NCBI GenBank assembly: GCA_008711295.1
Contig: VUYV01000147.1
Location: 439,831-503,830, forward strand
Direction: 5' to 3'
Source: Anarhynchus alexandrinus
Taxonomy: Eukaryota; Chordata; Aves; Charadriiformes; Charadriidae
DNA: 64,000 nucleotides
Shown here: in pieces, positions 14,061 to 26,914 of the stretch
Layout: each line of letters begins with the position of its first letter
How positions within the stretch are numbered: the first letter of the stretch is position 1
The notes under the pieces: model-generated
The model's database searches: none
Seen by the model: the letters and a program-made list of their open reading frames with translations, nothing else
What the model was told of the DNA's origin: nothing
Made by a program: the position numbers and the translations under genes

Positions 14061-15865
14061 AATTCTGAACTAAACAAAAAATATTGAAAATAGGTGAACT
14101 AAACCACTCTGAATTTAGCTATTTGTGATCTGAAATCCTCAGAGCACACACACAAAACACTAAACTGAAGAAAATTTTATTTCTTCTTTTTTCTTTCTTT
14201 TTTTGACAGCCATCAGAAAATTATAAATACTTGGGTTTTACCTAAATTAAGCTAATAGGATGTTGAACTTAAACTACCCCAGTGGATTGTGGTCTGTCTG
14301 TTCATATTCAACATCCTAATGATGAACTTTGCAATGCCTCATACTGATAGCATTTCAATGAATGTTTCATCAATCAAAATACGATCATTTAACTGTTATT
14401 TTTATTCTTGTCTTTAAGCCAATGTCTGTTAATAATTTGCAGGCATCTCAGCCACATTGAAACCATGCATGGATTAAACATGCAAGTATTATGAGCCTAC
14501 TGAACTGTGGAAGTCACATGAAGTGGTTGCTATACTAATGCTTTGAAAAGAAATTATTTTGTCATCATCATCATCACTTGATTTATTTGATATGTTCTAC
14601 CAGCAGATTAAAATACTTCTATCAATATCTCCTTGAAAATCCTATCCAGTTGATAGAGCAAGCAACAAATACTCAAGATTAAGTAGTTTTAGCCTTTAAT
14701 CTTCAGTGATTCATCGCATGGCCTTGAACAAATGACAAAGTATGATCCTCAAAACTGACCAAGTAATTTAACTTCCCTTGCAGACTTTAACTATCTCATC
14801 TAAAGACAACAATTTCATAATTCATATGGATTCTGAAAAATTCAAAACATATATAACATTGTGAGACTTAGCATAGAGAAGCTGGATGTACTTACATATT
14901 CTGGGCATCTCACTGTCTAGACTTTCTCTAAAATACATTTGAAAGAAGATATTTTAATGCAACAACTCTAACATAAGATTACTTTTTAGAAGTTCAGACA
15001 ATAAGCCAAGGAGACTGTTCTTCCTCATTCAGTATAGGATTTCTCCAGACTCCTAAAATATAATGAGCAGATCTCCCACTTTAACAACATAATTGTAAGT
15101 GGTGCAAGTTTGGCTTCACTTCAGCAGGAGTCACAGTGACATGAATGTGAAAACTTTGTTTGTGTAAGGGTGTCAGGTCATTTTGTGCAACTTCTCTGCC
15201 CTACATTCTTTGTACTGCTCTATCAAACTTATAACAGAGCATCTTCCTCCTCATTCTTCTCATACAATAGATTTTGGAAGATCCTTATTTTTCCATTCCA
15301 AGCCTAGTCTGACAGAAACAGTAGTTATTCTCAACATGGTGCTCTGCGCTTCCACAATGTTTCCCAAATTTCACATTGCAACTAACAACGGCAATTTCAT
15401 GCACATATAAATTCCTAATTTTGTTCTTTATAGTATTTATGCACTGTGTTTGGATTTCAGCAGTCATTGGGGAAGAGATGACTTCTGTAACATTACCAGA
15501 TGCATACATGATTATTGTTCCTTTAGTTGCGTCTTATGAAATACAGTAAAATTCTGGTTTACAAAAAAACAACTGAAGAAGTCTAAGCCAGACAGGGGAC
15601 TAACTTTAAATAGTAATTATGTGCATGACACTTCTTTTCCACCTTTTACATAAGAAACAACCAACAACCAAATTATGCAATCAATCAAAAACTGGTTAAA
15701 CAATACACTTCTGTATCAATTAAGTAGGAAGAGTGAGAATAAAGGAGGGAGAGAGGCTGTGTTTAGTTTCAGTGTCATACCTGTATAGCCACAGGAAACA
15801 ACTGAAAGGAAAATAGGTTGGGAAGAGTCCAGATAAAAGGTAAAAAGTACTCCGACCCATAACCA

Positions 15866-16165
15866 AATCACAGAATGACAGAATATCCTGAGTTGGAAGG
15901 AACCCAGAGGGATCATCAAGTCCAACTCCTCACTCCACACAGGGCAACCTAAAAGTTAAACCACATATCTAAGAGCATTGTCCAAACACTTCTTGAACAA
16001 TAACAGGCTTGGGACCATGACCGCTTCCCTAGGGAGCTTGTTCCAGTGCTTGACCACCATCTCTGTGAAGAACTCTTTCCTAATACCCAATCTGATCATC
16101 CCTTGAGGCAGCTTTAAGCCATTTCCTCAAGTCCTAAGCCATTCCCTTGCATCCTAACCAAAAGA
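15866..16165 (-). repeat. CR1 LINE 3' fragment, older and diverged
   Basis: On the plus strand it begins with AATCACAGAATGACAGAATA and continues with the 'gagttggaaggaaccc...gatcatcaagtccaactcc' block. This is the reverse complement of the CR1 3' end, so the element lies on the minus strand. It continues through the 'gggagcttgttccagtgcttgaccacc' and 'gtgaagaactctttcctaatacccaatc' blocks, which belong to the end of CR1 ORF2. At its 5' end a short segment, 'aagccatt-cct...cctaa', is repeated (about 16117-16158). Substitutions and small indels are visible. It is about 300 bp of a 5'-truncated copy. Confidence 0.88.
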
Positions 16166-19100
16166 ATGGTCACTTTTCCACAGTACATTTGGCAGAGAAG
16201 GTAGTGCCATTCATCCTCACATGTAACGAGTACTCTCACCCCAGAGCCATAGGTAGTTTTGCAAGTATTTCAATTAAGCAGCATATGCCTCACCTGAACT
16301 TGGATAACTTGTCCAAACAATGAATTGGGATAAACGAAGAAGCCAGACTGAAAAATACAGCAATTTCTCTAGAGTTAGAAAAACATACTTAAGAAGAACA
16401 TAAAAAGATCACAGAAATCTCTCTATGTCTAGTTTGCTGCATCATGCATTTCACAGAAGACCACAGATATCCTTGTAACTATCTATCTGCCTTACTGAAC
16501 ATAAACAAGGGAATTCAGGGAAAAAACATCTATTAAATTCTGTCTTACAGAAAAAACCAAAAACACACAACATGCTATTGTTATAGAATACATATCCCAC
16601 TGAGTTAATCTAACTCAAGTTTCTATTTGCATAAATACACTTGCATTTCACCAGCAATTTTCTTGTATATCAGAAAAAGAACAGAGATGTCAGAATAATA
16701 AATAATTCATAGTAAATTGCTAAACAACAGCTGAATGACAGATTCACCATCTTTCAGCTGCAATACAAATAACTAGTATTTGTATAAAAGCTCTAAGTTT
16801 GAGTCAATTCAACTTAGGCTCCTGCTTACAAGAACTTTTGGCACAGTAAGATTATTTTGCAGCAGGACAAGCAGCAGGTCAAATCCCATAAAAGCTTACT
16901 CATAATAGATCTCTACAACAGAGACACTAGCTTAATTCAGCTTTCTTTAATCCCTATTATTCACCAATCATGATCATCTCTCTTACTGGAATTCTGTGTT
17001 GTACAAATTTCATGGGAAGCAAATGCAACTCATCTTAAATTATTTTGACAGCTTACTTGAAAACAAAAAAAAACATTGGAGACTTTTTCAAAAGCTCGAA
17101 GGTTTTTCTAAAGATAGCACTTTCAAATTCGTACATGCTTGGCTTAGAAAAACAAATCCTAAATTCATATCAGAATTTCATGAACAAAAACAGTCTGGCT
17201 GAATTTTTTCTGATTTGAAATTTATTTATTACTGTTTTTTCTTATTCTTATTGGGAAAACTTTGCAGAATTGAACATTCCTTACAAATTCTGTTCCAATG
17301 ATACAAATTATCATAAGGTCTTTAAAATGTTTTCACCAAGAAATCTGAATGGACAGTGAGATTATTTTCATAAGTAAATCAAGAACATATCAAATACAGA
17401 GTAAAAAAAACACGTAAGAAGATTAAAGACTCCCATAAAAACAGACTGAGAAACTATTATTTAAGTTATGGCAAAAAAAAAAAGTCTCAGAATTCTCAGA
17501 ATTATCTCTTGGTTCTCTCCTCAGAAGTAATGTATTTTCCATTAATTGCTGTAGACAATGACAAAATTAGATGATGGACTAATGCAGAGTCCTAGACTAT
17601 AAGGCAGAGAGAACCCATTTTCATGGACTCTGGTCATATGCAGTGCCCAGACTATAGATTTTCACAAAGAGATGACTGTATCACATTACCTAGCTGGGCT
17701 TGGAAAATGTTTGCAATAAAGACATACAGTCATCACTAGTCTTTTGCTTTGCCCCAAAATATTTCAAAATGAGGACCTGGTCAGATTTGGGGCAAACCTT
17801 TTTTTATATAATGATATTTGGTCTGCTGAACTAATTCTTACCTAAATCATTTTGCTTTGACATTTTATTAATTCTTTTACTTCCAAATACTGTAAGTATT
17901 TAAAGTATGTAAAGTAATCAAAAACCTTAAAAAAAAAGGAAGAATTTTATTTTAGCCTAAGATATAAGGGTGACTTTTTTATGTGGAAAAAAGTCAGGAA
18001 AAAAATTCAGTTCATACAAAAAAAGGCAAATTATCATTCACACAATTTCAGTCAAAAACATTTTAAACATGTCATTACTAGAATTAGGACAATATTTTTT
18101 CAAAAAATGTGCTAATGCCAGTGCAGTAACAGCTGCCTACTCCTCATTGGATTTTTCTCTCAAGCACTGCAGAATCATTGTTGCTCTTGTAGCCACCAAT
18201 CTGCATTATGGACAGTTGGCTACACACAGCACTTAAATTCTTTGCTGCATGGTAACTTTTCCAGAATTCAGTTCTCTGAATGGGTATGTGTAGTATGTAT
18301 GTAGGTATGATTCATACCATTTGTTCATAAATACATATCCTGTTCAAGTGAGTTTATGCTACTGAGCAATCTATACTGGGCTGTAAAACTCCCTCTGATT
18401 TTGCTTATTTTAATGATTGCATAACTAATATTTATGACATGTATAATATTTACTAGCAAAAAAATCATGTTTCCTTGCAGATATGTTACAATGATGATAA
18501 ACAGCCTCAGGACAAGAAAAGATCTGGACCTGGTTATAACCCCATTACCTGATTTTCTGTTTGCAGCCTTTGTGGGATATCAGTTATCATTAAATCTGTG
18601 ACACATTGGTCTTTGAAGAATACTAATTTTAATGAGGTTAAATTGATCAAAGTAAGTTAAATAATTTAGAGCACTAAATATATCAACTTTGTTAAAATGG
18701 ATAACCTAACAAACATTTTATTACAGTTGTTTTATGAAACTGTTTTCCAGCATTGGATTTCTTGTTAGCTAATTTCTTGTTAACTAATCCCAAAAGTATC
18801 ATGCATCTTGATTGCCTCCAGTTATCAGTCCTCTCCGGGATTTTTTTTTGGATTAGTGTAATGGTAATCTGCCTACCACTATCTGAAACATCTTACTTCC
18901 ACTTTTCAAATGCTGATACAGCTTCTGCCCTTTTTAAGACTTTCAAGTTTTGCTAATATTGCAGTGTTCTTAAAACCACTTCATTGATTTCTATCCTTAA
19001 ATAATAAAAGATCTACACCATCCCAATGGTTTTGTGGATGTTTTTCTTTCTCAAAGAATTCTTACTGTCTTTATCCACAATACCAAATGATTATTTTTCC

Positions 19101-22100
19101 TCCACAGATTTATTCAGCTTTCAGATTTCTACTCATAAATGTTAATTCATACCAGTTATCTTTTTCCTTTTATTTATTATGTATTCTTTTGTTTATATTG
19201 CCATTTGAATTTCTCTTAACCAGGCTTTTTAAAAACATTAAAATGAGCTTTTTCCGTTTGGAGAACTATGCTTTTTCAAGTATCTAATGAGGTTTTCTTT
19301 CAAATAACACCCAGTCATTCACATTGCATTATTTTTTTTAACATTTTCTTCCCATATAATTTCCCAAGGGTAAAATCTGAATGCATCAGAATGACTTATT
19401 TCATACCTCTGACACTGGTAGTGGGAAATGTGTTTTTTTCTATTAGAAATATTGATAGTGTAGTATATATTTGTAAAGCAGCACTAGACATCAGAAAAGG
19501 TGAAGCTTTTTTCAAACAATTACTAAGACAATGGGGACACGACTCTGGCATCACTGGTTTGAAGGCAATCACAGATGACTTCATGAAAATATGGGTTTCA
19601 GATTTTGTTTTGACTGGATTCTGAATCCAGGAAAAAATAAACATATAATTGGAGAATGTCAGAAGGAGGCAACACTATTTTCAGAAAGGAGAATCTGAGA
19701 AGTAATAACAATAAGGCAGAGACAAATATTCTGAAGTCTCATTTACTAAGGGTTTTCTCTCAAATTATTTAGCTCGTTCTGTTTATCTTCCTCATTACTT
19801 TACATATCAGGTGGAAACTGCTATACCTTTTAAAACAAAAATAACCAAAACCCAATGTCATGCTCTGAAGGGGTCCTGTGACACAACTTTTGTAGCTTAA
19901 TTGTAAAGCATGCAGCTCTTTCTGAATGGAGGTAATATTTGGAGTCAACTAGCCACAGAAGGCATCCCTACACACTTTGTGGTGATCACCTTACTCTGCC
20001 ACTTACAAGTTTACCAGCAAAATGGGTTCTCAGCCATAATAGTGTAACCTTGATGATGGCGATTCAGAATAAGTAGATTTCTACCCTAAAACTGAAATCA
20101 GTAAAAAAAAAATAGAGTATCTTAAAATGCTGCCCACTCACTTATCTGTTCTCCATGTGAGGTTTCTCATTAGCCAATGAAAAACTCGCATTTAAGAGTA
20201 AGCAGCTAAAGTAGTAGTGATCTGTTCCACATTTAGATGATGTATTCTAGATAGCTCCAAAATTACAGTTCATAATACTTCTTCAAGCAAAATTGTCTGG
20301 AAGTGCCTGCATCCTCCCCTCTGAAAGTGGGGTGTGGTTTTACTCAGTTGAATGAATTCGGTCACTACTTCGAACTTCACTGTATTTCAGAAGATTTATT
20401 GTCAGCTCTTTGAACACAATAGAGCAGTATCTGCCTGAACCAAAACGGAAGTTCTTTGTATTGTCCCCAAATTCCATTAGAGCGGGGGAAAACTTTTTTA
20501 ACTGCTTAGGCATACAATTATCTCAACACGTAAGGTAAAGAAGTGAGCATTTGTTAGTTTGTTTGGGCTTTTTTTAATACAGCGATATCTGATAGGAGAG
20601 TTTCTGTGAAGTATGAAATCAAGAGAATTTTCCTTAAAAGTACTGCAAAGAGAAAGCTATTGCACATACATTGTTAGGTACACCTTAGTGACAATATCAA
20701 CATACTTGAATGTGAGAAGACAACTCACATTCTTTTTAGCCCTTTAGAATTCAAGATGTGCCCAGTAAAAAACTAGCTAATTTTTAATCAATTACTGCTC
20801 AGTCCTAATATTAAGGGCACTACCAAGAGATCTTCTGTAATTTAAAATATATTTTTCCTTGCATCCTTTTCTAATGGCCTTGTTGAATCCACCAATGTTT
20901 TCCTTCTGGAGGCCTGATGATGCAACCTCTTCTCACAATGCTTGAAATTATTCACAAGAGTTGTCACACTAAAAACCATAGAAGTATTTTCAATGTGATT
21001 AAAAAGTTGCAAAATATATTGCCCGTGGTCATTCCTCCCAATTTGATTGTTTTTACAGATGTTCTTTGGAGCACTTCAATGACAGCTAAACACAGAACCA
21101 GCTGTTTTGGCAGAAACATGGTAGTATGTGCATTTCGCAAATGTATTTATAAATACATCAATAGAAAACCCATGTTCCAAAAAACAGATGGCAAACATCA
21201 AAACTGCCAATCCTAATAACATCCCTTTCAAATAAAAATACAAGATTCCCATACCCACCCCAAACAAAAACGAACAGTGCCGATTTGAAAGATTCTCTCA
21301 GAATGTGATGTCTACATCCTGGTTTTCATGACACAGCACCACTTTACCGAAGCACTGTTAGCCACGATTAACCTGTGCGCACTGTGGGCAAGTCTCACCC
21401 GATTGCCTTAAGTTTTGGAAGCTGATCTCTATTCCTACATTTACTTTCACAGTTCAATGGTGCTTTCATAAGGAGGTTTAATGTTAGAATGGTTTGATTG
21501 ATATAGAAAAAAGTCACTAGGGTCACCTACTGCATCTTCAGATACAAGTACCAGACTGGCCTTTACACTTTGATCAAATGTCTAGCTATCCAGATTATGT
21601 GCAAAGCTGCACACTGTGCAGAACTGCAAGGAAGGAATGAAGCAGTACTTCCAATGCTTTGGCTAATCTACTACTTTTTACAGGCAGCGGTCTGAAAATA
21701 TAGAAGGCAAGACCAGTAACAGCCAAATGTTTCCAAGAAAGATAAACAGGGGAGAACATCCTGCACCTTTCTGAATTCTTTGAATCAGAGAGCATCTTAA
21801 AATCCCAGACTATACCTGGGATGCATATGACACACTACTGTCAAGGCCAAATCCTACTGACACCTAAATACTTGTACAGCTCCAAGCTGTTCTGCATAGC
21901 TAAGAATTCATGACCCATATGAAGAAAAAGCAAAGATACAATATTAAATTTTCCTCAGTATTTAACAGAAATTCATTGTCTTTTCCGGAGCCTGGCATTT
22001 GACATATCTGGCTCTACAAAAACTTCACCATATCCAATGCAATTAATCCAATGCAAAATAAAAATTTAAATAAACCATAAGCAAATTAATTGCAGAAAAG

Positions 22101-23430
22101 GAAATCTTTAAAAAAACATAATGTACCTATGCAATCTGGTAAGAAAGAAATGTCCATGTTTTATTTGTTGAGATGTTTTTCCATATACCATTTCTGTTTT
22201 TAAGATTTCGTTCTTTTGCTTTCTTGTTGAACTGGATTGAGCAAAACATATTCTCAGCAAGTTCAGCCCTGCTGACTCCTGCTAGATTTACACCGAAACA
22301 TTGTGTATCCATAAAGCCCTAAACTTGCTTTCTTTTCCTGCATAGAAAGAATTAGCACATCATTTACAATTTTTTTCCCAAGACACGCAATACACAAGAA
22401 CTCCAAAGTGTAATTTAAGTATGCACAATCACAAACTAATTTTCACGTCTTCACATCACTTAACTGCATATTACATTAAATGCCGATATTATTTTAATGT
22501 TCATCGATGCCTTTATTTTCTAACAGCAAAAATGACAGCCATTCTTCACAGTGACAATGAGGAAAAAGTGTCACTCCAAAGCACAGGGTTTTTTTCCAAA
22601 TGAAGCCTTTGATGTCTTCTATGCTTTTTATTGTCAATATGCCATTGATTCAAATATGCTTCTTCTTTAAAACAGTTTCTGTGTTCTTGAGTAACTAGAA
22701 TATATTAGTATACTGGTCAGTGGGACAAGTTTTTAAACTCAGATGGAGTGGTAACAACAATGCTTTGTGCATAAATTATCCGTACAAAGTAGCAACTGCT
22801 ACACAAAATTAGGCAATAAGCCTGAAGGAATGGCATAATTTAACATTACAGCCCACTCAAAGTAATTTTGTAAATATACTGCCTTAAAAAAAAAGAAGGA
22901 AAATATAAGGAAAATTTGCATGGATAAGAAACCTTATAAACTTTTGAGTTATTGAGGTTTTAAGAGACTTCCATTACTTTCCTAGGGCTTCTGCATTTCT
23001 ACCCAGCTATAAATGAAAAGAAGTACATACAATCTGAGTGTGCATTAAGAATTGAAAGTGGGGTAAATAAAAGAACTCTGCACTACAAAAGTAATTTTTT
23101 TAAATGAGTTATGGGGCAAAAACCATTTAGTTTGATGAATACTCTGAAAAGTGAGTATAGCTAAAATAGATGTAATAAGAAATCCAGATTAATGTGTTTA
23201 ATAGGAGTGCTTTTAAAAATTAAAACCATAACAAAATGTTAATGGGTATATGGTAGTGGCACTTACAGTAGTAAATCTTTGGGGAAAAAACCTGACGTGT
23301 ACAAAAAAGAGACTGAGCTACTAGCCCACAATTTAATGAAATAAATAACAATAAAGCAGCAAACTGAACTCCGGACCCCCAGCATGTGAAAGTCCACATG
23401 AGGTCCAAAAAACCCTTACCGCAACTCAGG
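16166..23430. other. AT-rich non-coding sequence (presumed intron)
   Basis: It holds only the tRNA-like stretch at 19.9 kb and homopolymer runs. The longest open frame (118 codons, 19268-19624, plus) has no recognisable domain. Nothing else can be supported. Confidence 0.55.
19885..19955 (+). other. tRNA-like sequence, probably a degenerate pseudogene or SINE head
   Basis: The segment TGTAGCTTAATTGTAAAGCA resembles a tRNA D-arm with an A box. It is followed by TGCAGCTCTT and, about 30 bases on, by ATTTGGAGTCAAC in the position of a T-arm B box. The ends do not pair into an acceptor stem and the anticodon stem is imperfect, so I do not call a working tRNA. It could equally be the head of an old tRNA-derived SINE, or chance. 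Confidence 0.3.
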
Positions 23431-23920
23431 CCTGTCCTGGTTTGAGATAGAACAAAACCAATTTTCTTTTCAGTAATTTTACTTTTAAGTCAGGTACCTT
23501 CTAACTGACTACGCTCTCTGAAATTAACGGTCTGTTTTTCAGACATTGTCTGCTTCAAGTACGTAGTGGAGGGTCGGAAGCAGAAAAGCATAGAGGGGTC
23601 CCACCTTTGGGGAGGAGCAGACAGGACAGGTGAACCAACAGGGTATTCCATCCCATCTGCCTCATGCTCAGTATAAAAGCTGAGGGATCAAAGAGTCAGC
23701 GGTCCTTCTCCAATGGCCGGCATCTGAGGAGGACTGTGTCCATTCTTCTTCCTTTGAACCCAACCCATGTGTTCCTGAATCCAGTTCTCATTTGCCACGG
23801 AGTCCAGTCTGGGACTTTCCCAGTGCCTGCTGGTGATGTCACTGAAATCCTACCCTGCTTCAGCATTCCCCTATACTAGTTGCTGTGTATCTCATCCTTT
23901 GATGCAAGGAGGACCCCACA
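23431..23920 (+). mobile_element. Solo LTR of an avian ERVL-like endogenous retrovirus
   Basis: The element opens with CTGTCCTGGTTTGAGATAGA followed by an 'attttctt' block. This matches the familiar start of avian ERVL-type LTRs ('tgtcctggttt...agagttaattttctt'). Downstream is the conserved 'gggtattccatcccat...tcatgctcagtataaaagctgaggg' segment, with the TATA box TATAAAA at 23672-23678. It lies at the expected place for the U3 core promoter, and orientation is therefore plus. The region is visibly richer in G+C than its flanks. No retroviral gene remnants flank it, so it is most simply a solo LTR. The 3' boundary is uncertain (a CA occurs at 23919-23920) and I could not establish a target-site duplication. 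If the minus-strand gene is real, the LTR sits in its intron in antisense orientation. Confidence 0.72.
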
Positions 23921-25820
23921 AGCTGATTAGGGTACTTAGAGGTCTAATTTAATCATTTATCTTTTCACATGATCCTGAAGGCATCCGGAAATATTAGAGA
24001 CTGTAAATTACCAGCCACCCTTATCTCCATTTGAGTTGTTTAAAGCCCTAAGGCCCACAACTAGTAGCTAGGCCAAGCTTGAACAAGAGGCTTCCAATTT
24101 ATAACTAAACTGATTTCATTAGCAATCAATGCTTGTGTGCTTATTCAGGCTTGTAGATATATTTTCACTGCATTATTAGACAGAGTAAGCAGAACTACAG
24201 CTGATAACTTGCAAGCAGCTGACTTGCTCAAGCTTAAAGCACCTCTTTATTCAAACTACAGATTTTTGTGGGTAAATGGGAATTGGTTAAGAGCAATATT
24301 ACCATTGTACTTCAAGCTAATGATGCCACAAGAAAAACTGTCTGCATCCATTTTATAAACAGGGAAAGAATCCTTCCCTCCCTGGCATAGCTAATGCAGG
24401 AAAAAATGTACTAAATAGCACAGTACATCCAATCTTTAGTACAGCATTGCCTCAAATGATTGGCAAGTGGCTGCAAACATTCCTTGAACTCCCTCATGTG
24501 AATGTAGAACCACAATTCTTTATGTCTAAACGGCAATTGGGAAAGAACCCTAGAACTGTGAGTTAAGTTGCATGTGTATGTCAGTGTGTGTCTGCACACA
24601 CGCACTTTTATTTATATACACATTTATCCATCCTTCAGGAGTTAACCCCATTGCTATCATCCTCATTGCAGCTAAACAGGATCTTGGCTTCTGCCCTGCC
24701 TCTCCAAACTCAGTTGCCCCAACATTACAGCAGCTCCCAATAATACAAGATTATCCCCAAAAGGAAGTCAATGTGTTGGAGAAGATAAGAACAGTGGCAG
24801 AGAAACCTGGATAACCATATTAATTTTAGCTTTCTCACAAACAAATCGACCAGTGATCTGAAACTGGTAATGAATATAAAATACCTTTTTAAGAGCTCCC
24901 ACAGGATTAAAAAGAATGTCGTATTTGGAAAATAATTACTTTTTGTTGTTGCTTGCTGATAGTGGTGATTTTGTGTGTCCACATTTTTGTGTGGAATAAA
25001 GATCTGAAGAGCTCAATGTGACAATGATTAGAAGAAAGACCTAAAGAAAAATTATTACCTGAATTAAAATGAAAAGAAGAGAGTTTTCTTTACTCTGCCA
25101 AAACTAACTTAAATCAACAGAGCTTTGAAACTTGACAGTGACATTCACTTATACGGCACAAGACCCATTTTTAATGTAGTTGCCAGAGAAATGCAGTTCT
25201 GCCACAGATCATTCCTGCATGCCTCATGAGCCTAATTCACTAACCCAGTCAGCTGCAATTACAAGAAAGTCATCCTAATGCAAAATGCCTCTATAAGGAG
25301 GCTGTCATGTGCAGTTTCTCTGCAATAAAAGACAATTCAAATACTGATACATGGCACCTGGACTATCTTATTTCTCAGTTAGGATATTGCTCTTTATTTT
25401 TATTTTTAAAGCACTGTTCATCTGCATGAAGCACACAATAGTAATCAAAAATAACATCCAGTTTAAGAATAGAATGTGAACCTCAGAAAAAAGCTCTTTG
25501 AGTTCAAACACAAAAGAAATATAAAAACTTCCCTTGATAAGACTGCCCCACAGACTGTCACATGGCTTCCTTCCTCTGCCTTGTAGTTCCAAGTTCCAAA
25601 CAAGGTTCCAACTCCCTTTTCCTCTAGAAGCCCTATCAAACTCCTTCCAAACTCTAACAGCCCTTCCTGAAACACTTAAATTTTTTTTGTTTTATATTTC
25701 TGTTGTGGAGCAGTCAGAACATTGCAATTTTTCTTTATTAAAGGAATCTTTTTGAGTCCAATGCTATGACAGTCTTCTAATACAGACTTAACAACTTTCC
25801 ACTAACAGGGCAATGCCACC

Positions 25821-25950
25821 AGAATCACGGAATCACAGAATTTTCAGAGTTGGAAGGGACCTCTAGAGATCATCTAGTCCAACTCCCCTGCCAAAGCAGG
25901 ATTGCCTAGAGCACAGTACTCAGGACTGCATCCAGGGTGCATCCAGAGGG
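25821..25950 (-). repeat. CR1 LINE 3' fragment, short
   Basis: The plus strand reads AGAATCACGGAATCACAGAA, then 'ttttcagagttggaagggacctctagagatcatctagtccaactcc', the reverse complement of a CR1 3' end. It continues with 'aaagcaggattgcctagagca' and 'ggactgcatccaggg', then loses similarity near 25,950. It is about 130 bp of a strongly 5'-truncated copy. The wording of the block suggests a different CR1 subfamily from the copies at 29.6 and 49.7 kb. Confidence 0.88.
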
Positions 25951-26470
25951 TGATGAGGCAGTTAAATAAAATTATGTTAACATAATGCAGCCCACAACTC
26001 CACATTATAGCTTTCATCTACAAATTCAAATTTTGTTTTCTTTATGGGTTACACTTACAGAAATTTATTTACATTTCCTGAACTTCAGATAATCTCTTGG
26101 AGAGATGGGGAGTGGGGAAAACAGATGACAAAAGCTTATATTCCAGACTATTCTCAAAGCAGGTATAAAGGCTCTCCCAAGTGCACACTGCTGAATTACT
26201 GAGTATCAGAAGCTTCACTTACATGTATCTTCTCCATCAACACAATATCTAAATAGTTCTGAATTAGCTGAGTTTTGCTCAAATTCACAATTTGAGAAAA
26301 ACAGGAAAAATATTCTAGCAGAAGTGGAAGACTGGCAGAGCAAAAAGCAACAACACTTCTCTGTTATTCCCCATCCCTTCTTGGTATGGGTCAGTGCAAC
26401 TGTATAGAATGAAATCCACAATACCATGCAACAAGCATGTCCCTGATACAAGTCTGTGTAAGCATATAAC

Positions 26471-26493
26471 AAAAAAAAAAAAAAAAAAAAAAN
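26471..26493. other. A run (22) ending in a single N
   Basis: Twenty-two A then N. I see no processed transcript upstream of the tract and no target-site duplication, so I do not call a retrogene. A tract length error is likely at the N. Confidence 0.85.
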
Positions 26494-26874
26494 ATGACTG
26501 CTATGAAAAATGACCAGTGTATACAAGATTGGTTATAAAATTTATGAAGCTCTCAAAAGAGTTTGCAAAGTGATAGAATAGCTTTGGATCCCCCAGGATG
26601 TTTGCATCCTGACAAGATTACAAGTTTTGTGAGAACATAATTCTTTTTATGTTGGCCTATTTGTTCAAACTGATTATGAAAAACAGAAAATAAGTAACTG
26701 GTATGATATGTACATATTAAGATAAGTGAAAAGACACTGTCTTGCTCTATTGCAAAATTAATAATTTGTATTATTCAAAATTAAATTCAATAAGATATGG
26801 CAGGTAGCTTCCTTAAAAGTAGAATGGTTGACATTAACTGCAAACTCGGTAGCCAACCTGCAAGAAGTTAATTT

Positions 26875-26914
26875 CTGTACCAGAGTACTGACTGTACCAG
26901 AGTACTACTGTACC
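26875..26914. repeat. 17 bp tandem duplication
   Basis: CTGTACCAGAGTACTGA is followed directly by CTGTACCAGAGTACTA and then a partial third unit CTGTACC. The unit contains the near-palindrome GTACCAGAGTAC. Confidence 0.85.

Larger units (their letters stand above)
991..15865. other. AT-rich non-coding sequence (presumed intron)
   Basis: Apart from the SINE-like relic at 3.4 kb, short A/T runs, an (AT)n at about 2102-2116 and the 10.7 kb duplication, I see no feature. Open frames here are short (up to 144 codons at 1029-1463, plus strand), without domains, codon bias or neighbouring splice patterns I can defend. Likely intron of the minus-strand gene. Confidence 0.55.

Noticed and set aside
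23431..24055. Target-site duplication of the LTR
   Set aside because: AGGCC precedes the element and recurs at 24051, but the sequence before the second copy does not look like an LTR end. I did not use it.
26471..26493. Possible poly(A) tail of a processed retrogene
   Set aside because: No coding or transcript-like sequence upstream and no target-site duplication seen.
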